64,000 nt of DNA from positions 159,690 to 223,689 of the forward strand of contig NZ_KZ857180.1 of assembly GCF_003350925.1 (NCBI RefSeq), written 5' to 3'. This stretch comes from Dyella tabacisoli (GTDB taxonomy: Bacteria > Pseudomonadota > Gammaproteobacteria > Xanthomonadales > Rhodanobacteraceae). Shown here piece by piece: positions 17,635-26,306 of the stretch. Position numbers and translations under genes: made by a program. The notes beneath the pieces are model-generated. The model made no database searches and was not told the DNA's origin. It was given only the letters and a program-made list of their open reading frames with translations. Positions within the stretch are counted from its first letter, which is position 1, and every line of letters begins with the position of its first letter.

Positions 17635-18735
17635 TTAGATACCTTCTTGCGGCTTGCCGTCGCGCACGAACGGGTACTTCACCACCCGCACCGGCACCTC
17701 ACGGCCACGGATGTCCACCCGCACATCGCCCGGCTCGCCGGCCGGAATGCGTGCGAACGCTACCGCCTTATTCAGCGTGGGGGCAAAGCTTCCAGACAAG
17801 ATCTCGCCCTCGCCGTTCGCGGTAAGCACCTTCTGCTCGTGGCGAAGCACACCTTTCTCGTCCAGCACCAAGCCGACCATGACACGCTTCACGCCTTCGG
17901 CCTTCTGCTTTTCCAGCGCGGCGCGACCGATGAAGTTGCGGCCTTCGTCCAATGCGATGGTCCAGCCGAGATTGGCCTCCCACGGCGAGACGGTCTCGTC
18001 CATATCCTGACCATAGAGGTTCATGCCGGCCTCCAGACGCAAGGTGTCGCGCGCGCCCAAGCCAGCCGGCGCGACACCGGCGGCGGCCAATGCCTCCCAC
18101 CATGCCACTGCATGCTCGGCCGGCAGGATGATCTCGAAGCCGTCTTCACCGGTGTAACCCGTGCGCGCAATGAATAGCGGCATGCCGTGCGGCCCCTGCG
18201 CGGCGGCGGCGGCGAACTTGCCAAGCTTCTCGATGCGGGCGCGATCCACCTCATGCAGCAGACCAAGCACCTTGGCGCGCGCATTCGGGCCTTGCACCGC
18301 GATCATCGCGAATTCGGGACGCTCTTTGACCTCAACATCAAAGGTCTTGGCCTGTCGTTCGATCCACGCCAAATCTTTGGCGCGGGTACCGGCATTTACC
18401 ACCAGACGGAAATGCTGCTCGTCGAAGAGGTACACGATCAGATCGTCGATCACCCCGCCGTTTTCGTTGAGCATGCATGAGTACAGCGCCTTGCCCTGTA
18501 CCTTCAGCTTGTCGACGCTGTTGGCCAGCAGATGACGCAGAAACTCACGCGTACGCGCCCCATGCAGGTCGATCACGGTCATATGCGAGACATCGAACAT
18601 GCCTGCATCGCGGCGCACCGCATGATGCTCTTCGATCTGCGAGCCATAGTTGATCGGCATGTCCCAGCCGCCGAAATCAACCATGCGTGCGCCGAGCGCA
18701 CGGTGGGTGGCATTGAGTACGGTCTTCTCAGTCAT
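17635..18735 (-). CDS. gcvT: Glycine cleavage system T protein (aminomethyltransferase)
   Basis: 366-residue folate-dependent enzyme that takes the methylene group from aminomethyl-lipoyl GcvH to tetrahydrofolate, releasing ammonia. Family segments include [19 protein letters not shown], the segment ending [21 protein letters not shown] and [20 protein letters not shown]. The start at 18735 has an AAGG ribosome site; an upstream in-frame start would add 17 atypical residues. A sigma-70-like promoter sits at 18763-18791. There is no visible glycine riboswitch in the roughly 100-base leader. Confidence 0.97.
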   Translation of the reverse strand: MTEKTVLNATHRALGARMVDFGGWDMPINYGSQIEEHHAVRRDAGMFDVSHMTVIDLHGARTREFLRHLLANSVDKLKVQGKALYSCMLNENGGVIDDLIVYLFDEQHFRLVVNAGTRAKDLAWIERQAKTFDVEVKERPEFAMIAVQGPNARAKVLGLLHEVDRARIEKLGKFAAAAAQGPHGMPLFIARTGYTGEDGFEIILPAEHAVAWWEALAAAGVAPAGLGARDTLRLEAGMNLYGQDMDETVSPWEANLGWTIALDEGRNFIGRAALEKQKAEGVKRVMVGLVLDEKGVLRHEQKVLTANGEGEILSGSFAPTLNKAVAFARIPAGEPGDVRVDIRGREVPVRVVKYPFVRDGKPQEGI

Positions 18736-18762
18736 CGCGGCGGACCTTGGGGAAAGTTCTTG

Positions 18763-18791
18763 ATTATCACCGGCCGCATCACGCAATCCAA
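18763..18791 (-). promoter_or_regulatory. Predicted sigma-70 promoter for gcvT-gcvH
   Basis: On the minus strand TTGGAT (18791-18786) and GATAAT (18768-18763) are separated by exactly 17 bases. The -10 hexamer matches five of six consensus bases, the -35 three of six. It lies 28 bases upstream of the gcvT start, which leaves a very short leader and argues against a riboswitch. Confidence 0.45.
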
Positions 18792-18836
18792 GCCGTGCCG
18801 CGCTACAGAACCCACAAGTACATTAAGATCCCTCGC

Positions 18837-19982
18837 ATGAGCACATCGATGGTGGCAGGAAGTGCACAACTCGATGCCCACACCCAGCCGCCATGCTTGC
18901 GTATCGCGGGCGACTGGACGCTGGCGCATTACATCGAACTCGAACACTCGATCGCCTCATTGGCTGCCTCACTCGGTAGTGACGTCAGCATCGATCTCGC
19001 CCGACTCGGTGCATTGGATACCGCCGGCGCCTCCTTATTAGTGCGTCTGCTCGGCGCCAAGCGATTGAGCGCCCTGGCAGGTGCAGCGCCCGACCTGCCG
19101 GCCGCGCAACGTGCCTTGCTGCAAACCGTCGGTCTCGCACTAGACACTTACTGCCTCCCGCCCAAGCCCGTCCGGCCATCCAGCGTGACGGTATTGCTGG
19201 CTCGCATCGGGCGAACCGTCGAGAGCGTGTGGAAGCAGCAGCTCCAATTGCTTGGCTTCATCGGCCTGACCCTGGAAACACTGGCACGAAGCGTGCTGCG
19301 CCCACGTCGCTGGCGCATCACCTCACTGGTCTCTCATATCGAACAAACCGGCCTTGATGCGGTACCGATCGTCGCCTTGCTGACCTTTATGGTCGGTGCG
19401 GTGGTGGCCTTTCTTGGCTCGACGGTGTTATCCGACTTCGGCGCCACGGTGTATACCGTCGATCTGGTCGCGTTCTCCTTTCTGCGCGAGTTCGGCGTAC
19501 TCCTGACGGCGATCCTGATGGCTGGTCGCACCGCCAGCGCATTTACCGCACAGATCGGCTCGATGAAGGCGAACGAAGAAATCGACGCGATCCGCACGCT
19601 CGGCCTGGACCCGATCGAATTGCTGGTGTTACCCCGCGTGCTGGCCTTATTGGTGTCGCTGCCAATGCTGACCTTTATCGCCATGATCGCCGGCATCGTC
19701 GGTGGCGGCATGGTTTGCGCGCTGGTGCTGGATATCTCCCCGGCGATGTTCCTCAACCTGCTGAAGTCCGATATCGGCGTGCGTCATTTCCTGGTGGGCC
19801 TGGTCAAGGCGCCGATCTTCGCTTTTCTGATCGCGGTCATCGGCTGCCTGGAAGGCTTCAAGGTCGGCGGCAGTGCGCAATCGGTCGGCGAACACACCAC
19901 CTCTAGCGTCGTGCAGTCGATCTTTGTGGTGATCCTGATCGATGCGCTCGCCGCATTGTTCTTTATGGAGATAGGCTGGTGA
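18837..19982 (+). CDS. STAS-MlaE fusion: ABC permease of an Mla/Mce-type lipid transporter
   Basis: 381 residues. Residues 15-110 form a STAS domain (RIAGDWTLAHYIELEHSI, DLARLGALDTAGASLLVRL), the part that in E. coli is the separate MlaB. Residues 125-381 form the MlaE permease with about five to six membrane helices and the signatures LREFGVLLTAILMAGRTASAF and GSMKANEEIDAIRTLGLDPIE. The likely role is moving phospholipids or similar lipids between the membranes. I took the ATG at 18837 because the in-frame extension to 18747 would overlap the gcvT promoter. The stop overlaps the GTG start of the ATPase gene, so the operon is tightly coupled. Name it mlaE-like; its exact substrate is not known. 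Confidence 0.9.
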   Translation: MSTSMVAGSAQLDAHTQPPCLRIAGDWTLAHYIELEHSIASLAASLGSDVSIDLARLGALDTAGASLLVRLLGAKRLSALAGAAPDLPAAQRALLQTVGLALDTYCLPPKPVRPSSVTVLLARIGRTVESVWKQQLQLLGFIGLTLETLARSVLRPRRWRITSLVSHIEQTGLDAVPIVALLTFMVGAVVAFLGSTVLSDFGATVYTVDLVAFSFLREFGVLLTAILMAGRTASAFTAQIGSMKANEEIDAIRTLGLDPIELLVLPRVLALLVSLPMLTFIAMIAGIVGGGMVCALVLDISPAMFLNLLKSDIGVRHFLVGLVKAPIFAFLIAVIGCLEGFKVGGSAQSVGEHTTSSVVQSIFVVILIDALAALFFMEIGW

Positions 19983-20845
19983 ACGCCGTCGCCGCTCAAG
20001 CACCCGAAGCCGTGATCCAGGTACGCGACCTGACCAATCGCTTCGGTTCACAAGCCGTGCACGAGCATCTGGACCTTGATGTGCGGCGCGGCGAGATCCT
20101 CGGCGTGGTCGGCGGCTCGGGTACCGGCAAATCGGTTTTGCTGCGCACGATCGTCGGCCTGCAGCGCCCCACCGCAGGGCGCGTTCACGTATTTGGCGAG
20201 GATTTGCTCAGCCTGTCGCAGGCGCAGCGCTCACGCGTCGAGCGGCGCTTTGGCGTGCTGTTCCAGAACGGTGCGTTGTTCTCCTCGCAAAACGTCGCCG
20301 AGAACATTGCCATGCCGCTGATCGAACACGCCGGCCTCAAGCGGGCGGATGCGGAACGACTTGCCGGCGTGAAGCTGGCGCTGGCCGGGTTGCCGATGGG
20401 CACCGAGCGCAAATACCCGTCGCAGCTTTCCGGCGGCATGGTCAAGCGCGCGGCACTGGCGCGTGCATTGGCGCTGGACCCGGAGATTTTGTTTCTCGAT
20501 GAACCGACCGCCGGACTCGATCCGATCAGCGCGGCGGCATTCGACCAGTTGATTCTGACCCTGCGCGACGCACTTGGGCTTACCGTATTTCTGGTTACCC
20601 ACGATCTGGACACTATCTATACCGCCTGTGACCGGGTCGCGGTGCTATCGCAAAAAAAGGTACTGGTCGTGGACCGGCTTGATGTCGTCGCGCAAACCGA
20701 CGATCCGTGGGTACAGTCTTATTTCCACGGCCCCCGCGGCCGTGCAGCCGAGCAAGCCCATCAAGACCAGGCCGATCATCAGCAGACATATAAGCAACCG
20801 GCATCCAAGCAACCGGCGGACCAAATACCGCCCGAGGTGAAGTGA
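19979..20845 (+). CDS. ABC transporter ATPase, MlaF type
   Basis: 288-residue ATPase of the Mla/Mce-like system. Walker A is GGSGTGKS (45-52), the signature is LSGGMVKRAALARAL and Walker B is ILFLDEPTAGLD. The start is GTG at 19979, sharing bases with the TGA stop of the permease gene. After the ATPase core the last roughly 35 residues are rich in Gln, Asp, Lys and Pro (HQDQADHQQTYKQPASKQ), an extension I do not remember from E. coli MlaF. The MCE gene starts one base after the stop. Confidence 0.92.
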   Translation: MNAVAAQAPEAVIQVRDLTNRFGSQAVHEHLDLDVRRGEILGVVGGSGTGKSVLLRTIVGLQRPTAGRVHVFGEDLLSLSQAQRSRVERRFGVLFQNGALFSSQNVAENIAMPLIEHAGLKRADAERLAGVKLALAGLPMGTERKYPSQLSGGMVKRAALARALALDPEILFLDEPTAGLDPISAAAFDQLILTLRDALGLTVFLVTHDLDTIYTACDRVAVLSQKKVLVVDRLDVVAQTDDPWVQSYFHGPRGRAAEQAHQDQADHQQTYKQPASKQPADQIPPEVK

Positions 20846-20846
20846 C

Positions 20847-21785
20847 ATGGAAACACGCGCCCATTACGTGCTGATCGGCCTGTTCACGGTGATCGTGGTG
20901 GCTGCGGCCCTGTTGTTCGGCCTATGGCTGGCCAAATCCAGCGCGGACCGTCAATTCAGCGAATACGACATCATCTTTAACGAGGCCGTCACCGGCCTCT
21001 CACAGGGTGGCACGGTGCAATACAACGGCATCAAGGTCGGTGACGTGACTCAGCTCAAGCTCGACCCCAAAGATCCTCGGCGCGTCCTGGCCCGTATTCG
21101 CCTGGGTGGCGATACCCCCGTGCGCCAGGACACGCATGCCAAGCTCGCGCTGACCGGCGTCACCGGCATGGCGATCATCCAACTCAGCGGCGGCTCACCG
21201 GGCAGCGCACCGCTCACCGCTCCCGATGGAGGCATCCCGGTGATTGTTGCCGATCCATCGCCATTGAATCGCCTGCTCGCCAACGGCGAGGACCTGATGA
21301 CCAACATCAATGAAGTCGTGGCGCGCGCCAGCCAGTTGCTGTCGCCGGAAAATGTAAGCCGCATCGACCGCACGCTCGATCACCTGGACAAAGCCACCGG
21401 CGTCATTGCCGACCAGCGCGAGGACATGCGCCAACTGCTGCAACAGCTAGCTCAGGCCAGCAAGCAGGCGAATGCCACTCTCGCGCAAACCGAGCAGCTC
21501 GCCGGCAGTGCCAACGGCCTTATCAACAATCAAGCGCGCAGCACGCTGGACAGCGCCAAGAATGCAATGGCCTCGCTGGAGCGAGCTACCGCCAGCATCG
21601 ATCACTTGCTCAACGACAACCGCGATGCGATCAACGGCGGCATGCAGGGATTGGGCGAAATCGGCCCGGCGGTGCGTGAGCTGCGTGACGCGGCCGGCTC
21701 GCTGCGCGGCATTTCACGCCGCTTTGACGATAACCCGGCCGGCTTTCTGCTTGGCCGTGACCGCAGCAAGGAGTTCGTGCCATGA
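20847..21785 (+). CDS. MCE-domain substrate-binding protein, MlaD type
   Basis: 312 residues: one N-terminal membrane anchor (about 7-28, YVLIGLFTVIVVAAALLFGL), the MCE domain (about 38-118, DIIFNEAVTGLSQGGTVQYN followed by GIKVGDVTQLKL and GVTGMAIIQLSGG) and a long helical C-terminal part (about 150-310) that in related proteins forms a periplasmic tube or needle. It is longer than E. coli MlaD (about 180 residues) and nearer the single-MCE proteins of Xanthomonas and Pseudomonas. It lies in the middle of a four-gene operon and overlaps the following gene by four bases. Confidence 0.92.
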   Translation: METRAHYVLIGLFTVIVVAAALLFGLWLAKSSADRQFSEYDIIFNEAVTGLSQGGTVQYNGIKVGDVTQLKLDPKDPRRVLARIRLGGDTPVRQDTHAKLALTGVTGMAIIQLSGGSPGSAPLTAPDGGIPVIVADPSPLNRLLANGEDLMTNINEVVARASQLLSPENVSRIDRTLDHLDKATGVIADQREDMRQLLQQLAQASKQANATLAQTEQLAGSANGLINNQARSTLDSAKNAMASLERATASIDHLLNDNRDAINGGMQGLGEIGPAVRELRDAAGSLRGISRRFDDNPAGFLLGRDRSKEFVP

Positions 21786-22417
21786 AGTTTGTCATTTGCG
21801 CACTGTCGCGCATGGCCGCGATCGCCGCCGTCGCCGCCCTCGCAGCTTGCTCGGTACTACCCAAGGCCGAATCGCCGGATATTTATCGATTGCCGGTCAC
21901 GCATTTGTCGCCAAACCCGGCCAAGCCGCTGCCCTGGTCGCTGCGCATCGACACCCCCCAAGCGGAGCACATGCTCGATAGCCCACGCATCGCCGTGCTG
22001 CCGCAGGGTGACGTGATAAGCGTCTATCAAGGCGCGCGCTGGAGCGACCGGGCACCTACATTGCTGCGCAACCGCCTGCTCGATGCATTCCATGATGACG
22101 GCCGCATCGCCGCGCTCAGCAGCGATGACGCCAACCTGCAGGCGGACTACACCCTCACCGGCGACCTGCGCGCTTTCCAATCCGAGTACCGCGACGGTCA
22201 GCCGGTGATCGTCATTCGCTATGACGCGCGACTGGTGCGTACTAACGGCATGCGTATCCTCGCCGCGCGTAGCTTTGAGATCAGCGAACCGGTCGGCAAC
22301 CGCGCCGTGCCGCAAGTGGTCAGCGCCTTTGGCAAAGCCTGCGACACATTGACGGCGCAAATAGTGCAATGGACGATCCAGCAGCGCGAGACCGCTACCG
22401 CTGAGGTTCGCCGCTAG
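21782..22417 (+). CDS. ABC-transport auxiliary lipoprotein (PqiC-like)
   Basis: 211 residues with a lipoprotein signal (MKFVICALSRMAAIAAVAAL ending in lipobox LAAC, Cys23). The mature part has features of the ABC_trans_aux/PqiC family: YRLPVTHLSPNP, SPRIAVLPQGDVISVYQGAR, then WSDRAPTLLRNRLLDAF and YTLTGDLRAFQSEY. PqiC-type lipoproteins anchor in the outer membrane and meet MCE rings. Its presence in place of the soluble MlaC makes this system a hybrid between Mla and Pqi/Mce arrangements. The start overlaps the MCE gene as ATGA. The stop shares the palindrome CTAG with the convergent alkB stop. Confidence 0.85.
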   Translation: MKFVICALSRMAAIAAVAALAACSVLPKAESPDIYRLPVTHLSPNPAKPLPWSLRIDTPQAEHMLDSPRIAVLPQGDVISVYQGARWSDRAPTLLRNRLLDAFHDDGRIAALSSDDANLQADYTLTGDLRAFQSEYRDGQPVIVIRYDARLVRTNGMRILAARSFEISEPVGNRAVPQVVSAFGKACDTLTAQIVQWTIQQRETATAEVRR

Positions 22418-23055
22418 CTGAGAGCCTGTTCCGTTGAGTGCACGTAACGAAAGGTCAGGTTGATTCGCGCACCGATCGCCGCGTGAACCTTTGGCAAGTC
22501 GTGCTGATAGAGCCGCTGGGTATCGCCGCCCATGCATAGCAAGCTGCCGTGCGGCAGTTCCAGCGCACGCACCTCGCGTCGACCCGCCACAGCAGCACGC
22601 GGACGCAAACGAAAAGTACGCACCGCGCCGAGACTCAGTGAGGCGATCACCGGTCGGGCACCCAACTCAGGCTCATTGTCGCTATGCCAGCCCATCGAAT
22701 CGCGGCCGTCACGATAGAGATTAGCCAACACACTATTAAAGCGTGCTGCGCAGGCGGTCTCCACACGCGCCCGCAGCGATGCCATCAGCGGCGGCCAGGG
22801 ATTCGGTTCGAAGCGCGTGCGCGAATAGGTATAGCCCGTGCCAGGGTCACCGATCCAACAGCTCAATCGCGGCGAATCGACCTCGCGGCCAAACATGCGA
22901 ATGCGATGGATTTCCCACGGGATCGATCCTTGCAGCTCTGCCAGCAACGCATCCGCTTCGGCCCCGTCCAGCCAATGCGCGGCCAACTGCAATTCAGCAC
23001 CCGGCAGAGCAATGACCTGCAACACCTGCCCTTGCATGTCGCCAAACAGGCTCAC
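22414..23055 (-). CDS. alkB: AlkB-type alpha-ketoglutarate/Fe(II) dioxygenase
   Basis: 213-residue nucleic-acid repair dioxygenase that oxidatively removes methyl groups from 1-methyladenine and 3-methylcytosine. The iron ligands are visible as His-x-Asp in MGWHSDNEPELG and a later His in RLYQHDLPKVH; the 2-oxoglutarate-binding Arg region is RINLTFRYV. This size and the LYRDGRDSMGWHSDNE form resemble the AlkB homologues of Xanthomonadales, which are closer to human ALKBH2/3 than to E. coli AlkB. The stop codon overlaps the opposite-strand lipoprotein stop. The amidase gene ends 13 bases upstream on the same strand, suggesting a two-gene transcript. Confidence 0.9.
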   Translation of the reverse strand: MSLFGDMQGQVLQVIALPGAELQLAAHWLDGAEADALLAELQGSIPWEIHRIRMFGREVDSPRLSCWIGDPGTGYTYSRTRFEPNPWPPLMASLRARVETACAARFNSVLANLYRDGRDSMGWHSDNEPELGARPVIASLSLGAVRTFRLRPRAAVAGRREVRALELPHGSLLCMGGDTQRLYQHDLPKVHAAIGARINLTFRYVHSTEQALS

Positions 23056-23068
23056 ACCTCACCCGCCA

Positions 23069-24466
23069 TCAGGCGATCACCGGATACGCTGGTTCGGCAT
23101 CCAGCGTCGCCGCGCAAACCGCAGCCAGCTCCAGCAAGCGCAGGTCCGAGCCACGCGCACCCACCAACTGCAGACCTATCGGCATGCCATTGCGCAGCGT
23201 ACCCATGGGAATGCTCACTGCCGGGCAACCGGCCAGGCTGGCAAAACTGGTCAGGTCCGCCTGTGAATCGGGGGCATTGCCGCCCAGCGGGAAGGCCCCC
23301 TGCGGGGTCGTTGGCATGACCAGCACATCGACCTGGGCGAATAGCCGGCGCATCTTCAAGGTTGCCGCGTCGAGCACGCGATCGGCCACGGCGTAGTCCG
23401 CCGCGCTCTTGCGGGCGGCGTAGTTCAGCATCTCCCGGAAATGGGCCGAAACGGGGTGTTCGGTATCGGCCAGGTCTTCGGCGAAGGTACTGAGCATCTC
23501 CGACTCCATCAAAAGCAAACCGGCACGACGGGTACGCGCAAAGTTCCAGTCAGAGAAATCTACCGTGCGCCGCTCACCCAGCTCACGCGGCAACTTGGCC
23601 AGCGCAGCCTCGAACACCTCGATGACTTCAGGCTCCACCCCCACGGCAGCCAGGTCAGGCAACAGACCAGCACGCAAATGGCCCGGCTCCCAATCCGGTG
23701 GCGATAACGCAACACGGCGCCGGCGCGAGCGCGCGTCGTCGGCGTCATAGCCCGCCAGTACCTGCAGCAGTACTGTCAGGTCGTCCACGCTGCGTGCAAG
23801 CAGCCCCACCGCATCCAGCCGGCGCGCCGCCGGGGTCATGCCACGGGCGGAAATCTCGCCATGCGTAGGCTTGAGCGCATACACCCCGGAGTAACTGGCC
23901 GGAATTCGGATCGAACCCAGGCTATCGGAGCCCACCGCGACCACGGCCAACCCTGCCGCCACGGCCGCAGCCGCACCGCCGGAAGAGCCGCCTGCGCTAT
24001 AGCCATGGCGGTGCGGGTTATGCGTCGGCCCATAATGCGGATTATCGGTGGCCGCGCCGAGCGCGCCCTCGTCCATCTGCGTCTTACCGATCAACACCGC
24101 GCCGGAAGCACGAAGCCTCGCCACCACATGCGCGTCTTCTTGCGCCGGCGGCTTGCGGCCAGGCAAGCCGGTACGGGTCGCCCAGCCGGCGACATCGAAA
24201 TTGTCCTTCAAGGCCAGCGGAATACCGTCGAGACGACCGATCACGCCATCACGGCGTCGGTGTTGGGCAGCGGCGGCCTGTTCCTGCATCAATGCGGGGG
24301 TCAGGCTCACATAAGCATTGAGTCGCGGATTGATGCGCTCGATCGCGTTTTGGTAGGCCTCGGCCAAGGGTTGCGGCTGCACTCGACCGATCGCCAGCCA
24401 GTGCAGTAGCTGGCATAGCGTGGCGCGGCGAAGATCGAGATCGGCCATCGGCGGCGTAAAATTCAT
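23069..24466 (-). CDS. Amidase-signature family hydrolase
   Basis: 465 residues with the complete Ser-cisSer-Lys triad: Lys87 in LALKDNFDVAG, the Gly/Ser loop GYSAGGSSGGAAAAVAAG (Ser161/162) and the nucleophile Ser185 in GSIRIPAS. The N-terminal helix set and GRLDGIPLALKDNF are typical of AtzF/GatA relatives. It is unlikely to be GatA because gatB and gatC are absent and the C-terminal part does not look like the tRNA-amidating subunit. The physiological amide is unknown. Downstream alkB is probably in the same transcript; etfD diverges upstream. Confidence 0.88.
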   Translation of the reverse strand: MNFTPPMADLDLRRATLCQLLHWLAIGRVQPQPLAEAYQNAIERINPRLNAYVSLTPALMQEQAAAAQHRRRDGVIGRLDGIPLALKDNFDVAGWATRTGLPGRKPPAQEDAHVVARLRASGAVLIGKTQMDEGALGAATDNPHYGPTHNPHRHGYSAGGSSGGAAAAVAAGLAVVAVGSDSLGSIRIPASYSGVYALKPTHGEISARGMTPAARRLDAVGLLARSVDDLTVLLQVLAGYDADDARSRRRRVALSPPDWEPGHLRAGLLPDLAAVGVEPEVIEVFEAALAKLPRELGERRTVDFSDWNFARTRRAGLLLMESEMLSTFAEDLADTEHPVSAHFREMLNYAARKSAADYAVADRVLDAATLKMRRLFAQVDVLVMPTTPQGAFPLGGNAPDSQADLTSFASLAGCPAVSIPMGTLRNGMPIGLQLVGARGSDLRLLELAAVCAATLDAEPAYPVIA

Positions 24467-24647
24467 AGCGACTTCCCTGCGGACTTGGCCCGATTATCGC
24501 CGGCTGGCGCAAAGCGATTGCAAGCCGTGACGCAACACGCGTTGCCGCACGGCGCGCGAAACCGGACAATGCCCGCCTGATCCGAATATCCACCGCACCC
24601 AAAGCGGTCGATGCGCCCCGCCACTGCCAGCCGAGATAAAGCCCGCC

Positions 24648-26246
24648 ATGAGCGAACGCGAAACGATGGAATATGACGTGATCGTCGTCGGCGCCGGCCC
24701 GGCCGGCCTGTCGTTCGCGATCCGCCTCAAGCAGCTCAAGCCCGCCGTCACCGTCTGCGTGATCGAGAAAGCCTCGACCATCGGTGCGCAGATTCTCTCC
24801 GGCGCGGTAATCGAGCCGCAGCCGCTGGATGCCCTGCTGCCCGGCTGGCGCGACAACCCGCCGCCCATCTGCATTGCCGCTGGCGAGGACGAGTTCTGGC
24901 TGCTCAGCAAAACCGGCGGACGCAAATTGCCGGTGCCGCCGGGCATGCACAACCGTGGCAACTTCATTGTTTCGCTGGGTGCGATGTGCGCCTGGCTGGC
25001 CCCACAGGCCGAGGCCCTTGGCGTGGACGTATTTCCCGGCTTCGCCGCCGCCGAGAGCATCTTCAACGAAGACGGCTCCGTTGCCGGTGTACGCATTGGC
25101 GACATGGGCGTAGCGAAAGACGGCACGCATAAGCCCGGTTACACCCAGGGCATCGATATCAAGGCCAAGGTCACCGTGCTTGCCGAAGGTGCACGCGGCC
25201 ACCTCAGCAAGCAGCTAATCAAACGCTTTGAGCTGGACAGAGACAGCGACCCGCAGGGCTACTCGATCGGCATTAAAGAGCTGTGGCAAGTACCGGCCGG
25301 CCGCGTAACGCCAGGCAAGATCGTGCATAGCTTCGGCTGGCCGGCCGACAACCATACCTATGGCGGCAGCTTCCTCTATCACCTGGATAAGGACCGCATT
25401 GCGCTCGGCTACGTCAGCGGACTGGACTACAGCGACCCCAACTACCAGCCATGGGAGGCCTTCCAACAATGGAAGAACCACCCCATGGTCAAATCGCTGC
25501 TTGAGGGCGGCACCGTGCTCTCGGCCGGCGCCCGAGCGATTGTCACCGGCGGCTACCAGTCGCTGCCCAACGTGGAGATGCCTGGCGCCTTGCTGATCGG
25601 CGACACCGCCGGCCTGCTCAACGTGCCAAAGATCAAAGGCACCCACCAGGCGATCAAGAGCGGCATGCTCGCGGCCGAACACCTCGCCGTGAATCTCGAT
25701 CCGGCTGGCTTCGACGCAAAACTGCGCAGCTCCGATGTCATGGCCGAGCTAAAGAAAGTACGCAACATCAAACCGGCGTTCAAAAAAGGCTTGTGGTTCG
25801 GCATGCTCAATGCCGCCTGGGAAACCGTCACCAACGGCGCCTCACCGTGGACGCTGAAGAACAAAGCCGACTGGTCATCGCTGCACAAGCTCGGTGAATC
25901 CGAAGAACCCAAACGCGATTACGTACAGCGCGACCTGGCACCGCGCGACCGCCTCGCCGGTGTGTACTTCGCCGCCACCGAGCACGATGAAGACCAACCC
26001 GTTCATCTGCGCGTAGCCGACACCACCATTTGCGTCACCCAATGCGCCGAAGAGTACGGCAACCCCTGCACCCGCTTCTGCCCCGCCAGCGTCTACGAAA
26101 TAGTCGACGATGCGGCCGGCAAACGCCTGCAAATCAATGCCGCCAACTGCGTTCACTGCAAAACCTGCGACATCAAAGATCCCTACCAGATCATCGACTG
26201 GGTCACCCCGGAAGGCGGCTCGGGGCCGAATTATCAGAACTTGTAA
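24648..26246 (+). CDS. etfD: Electron transfer flavoprotein-ubiquinone oxidoreductase
   Basis: 532-residue monotopic inner-membrane flavoprotein passing electrons from ETF to ubiquinone. The N-terminal FAD motif is VIVVGAGPAGLSFAIRLKQ. The ubiquinone/FAD middle region contains GGYQSLPNVEMPGALLIGDT and GLLNVPKIKGTHQAIKSGM. The C-terminal 4Fe-4S module contributes cysteines in YGNPCTRFCPASVYEI and NCVHCKTCDIKDP. The length is typical. It is separated from etfB-etfA by one glycosyltransferase gene, so the whole ETF chain is encoded within 6 kb. The symbol etfD is one of several in use for this protein. Confidence 0.96.
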   Translation: MSERETMEYDVIVVGAGPAGLSFAIRLKQLKPAVTVCVIEKASTIGAQILSGAVIEPQPLDALLPGWRDNPPPICIAAGEDEFWLLSKTGGRKLPVPPGMHNRGNFIVSLGAMCAWLAPQAEALGVDVFPGFAAAESIFNEDGSVAGVRIGDMGVAKDGTHKPGYTQGIDIKAKVTVLAEGARGHLSKQLIKRFELDRDSDPQGYSIGIKELWQVPAGRVTPGKIVHSFGWPADNHTYGGSFLYHLDKDRIALGYVSGLDYSDPNYQPWEAFQQWKNHPMVKSLLEGGTVLSAGARAIVTGGYQSLPNVEMPGALLIGDTAGLLNVPKIKGTHQAIKSGMLAAEHLAVNLDPAGFDAKLRSSDVMAELKKVRNIKPAFKKGLWFGMLNAAWETVTNGASPWTLKNKADWSSLHKLGESEEPKRDYVQRDLAPRDRLAGVYFAATEHDEDQPVHLRVADTTICVTQCAEEYGNPCTRFCPASVYEIVDDAAGKRLQINAANCVHCKTCDIKDPYQIIDWVTPEGGSGPNYQNL

Positions 26247-26306
26247 TCGCATGAGGATCCCCCGCTGATCGCGAAACTCCAGTGGCGGTGGAAGCGCCTT
26301 AACTAT

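Noticed and set aside
17537..18836. Glycine riboswitch before gcvT
   Set aside because: The predicted promoter is 28 bases from the start codon, and no paired aptamer-like sequence is visible.
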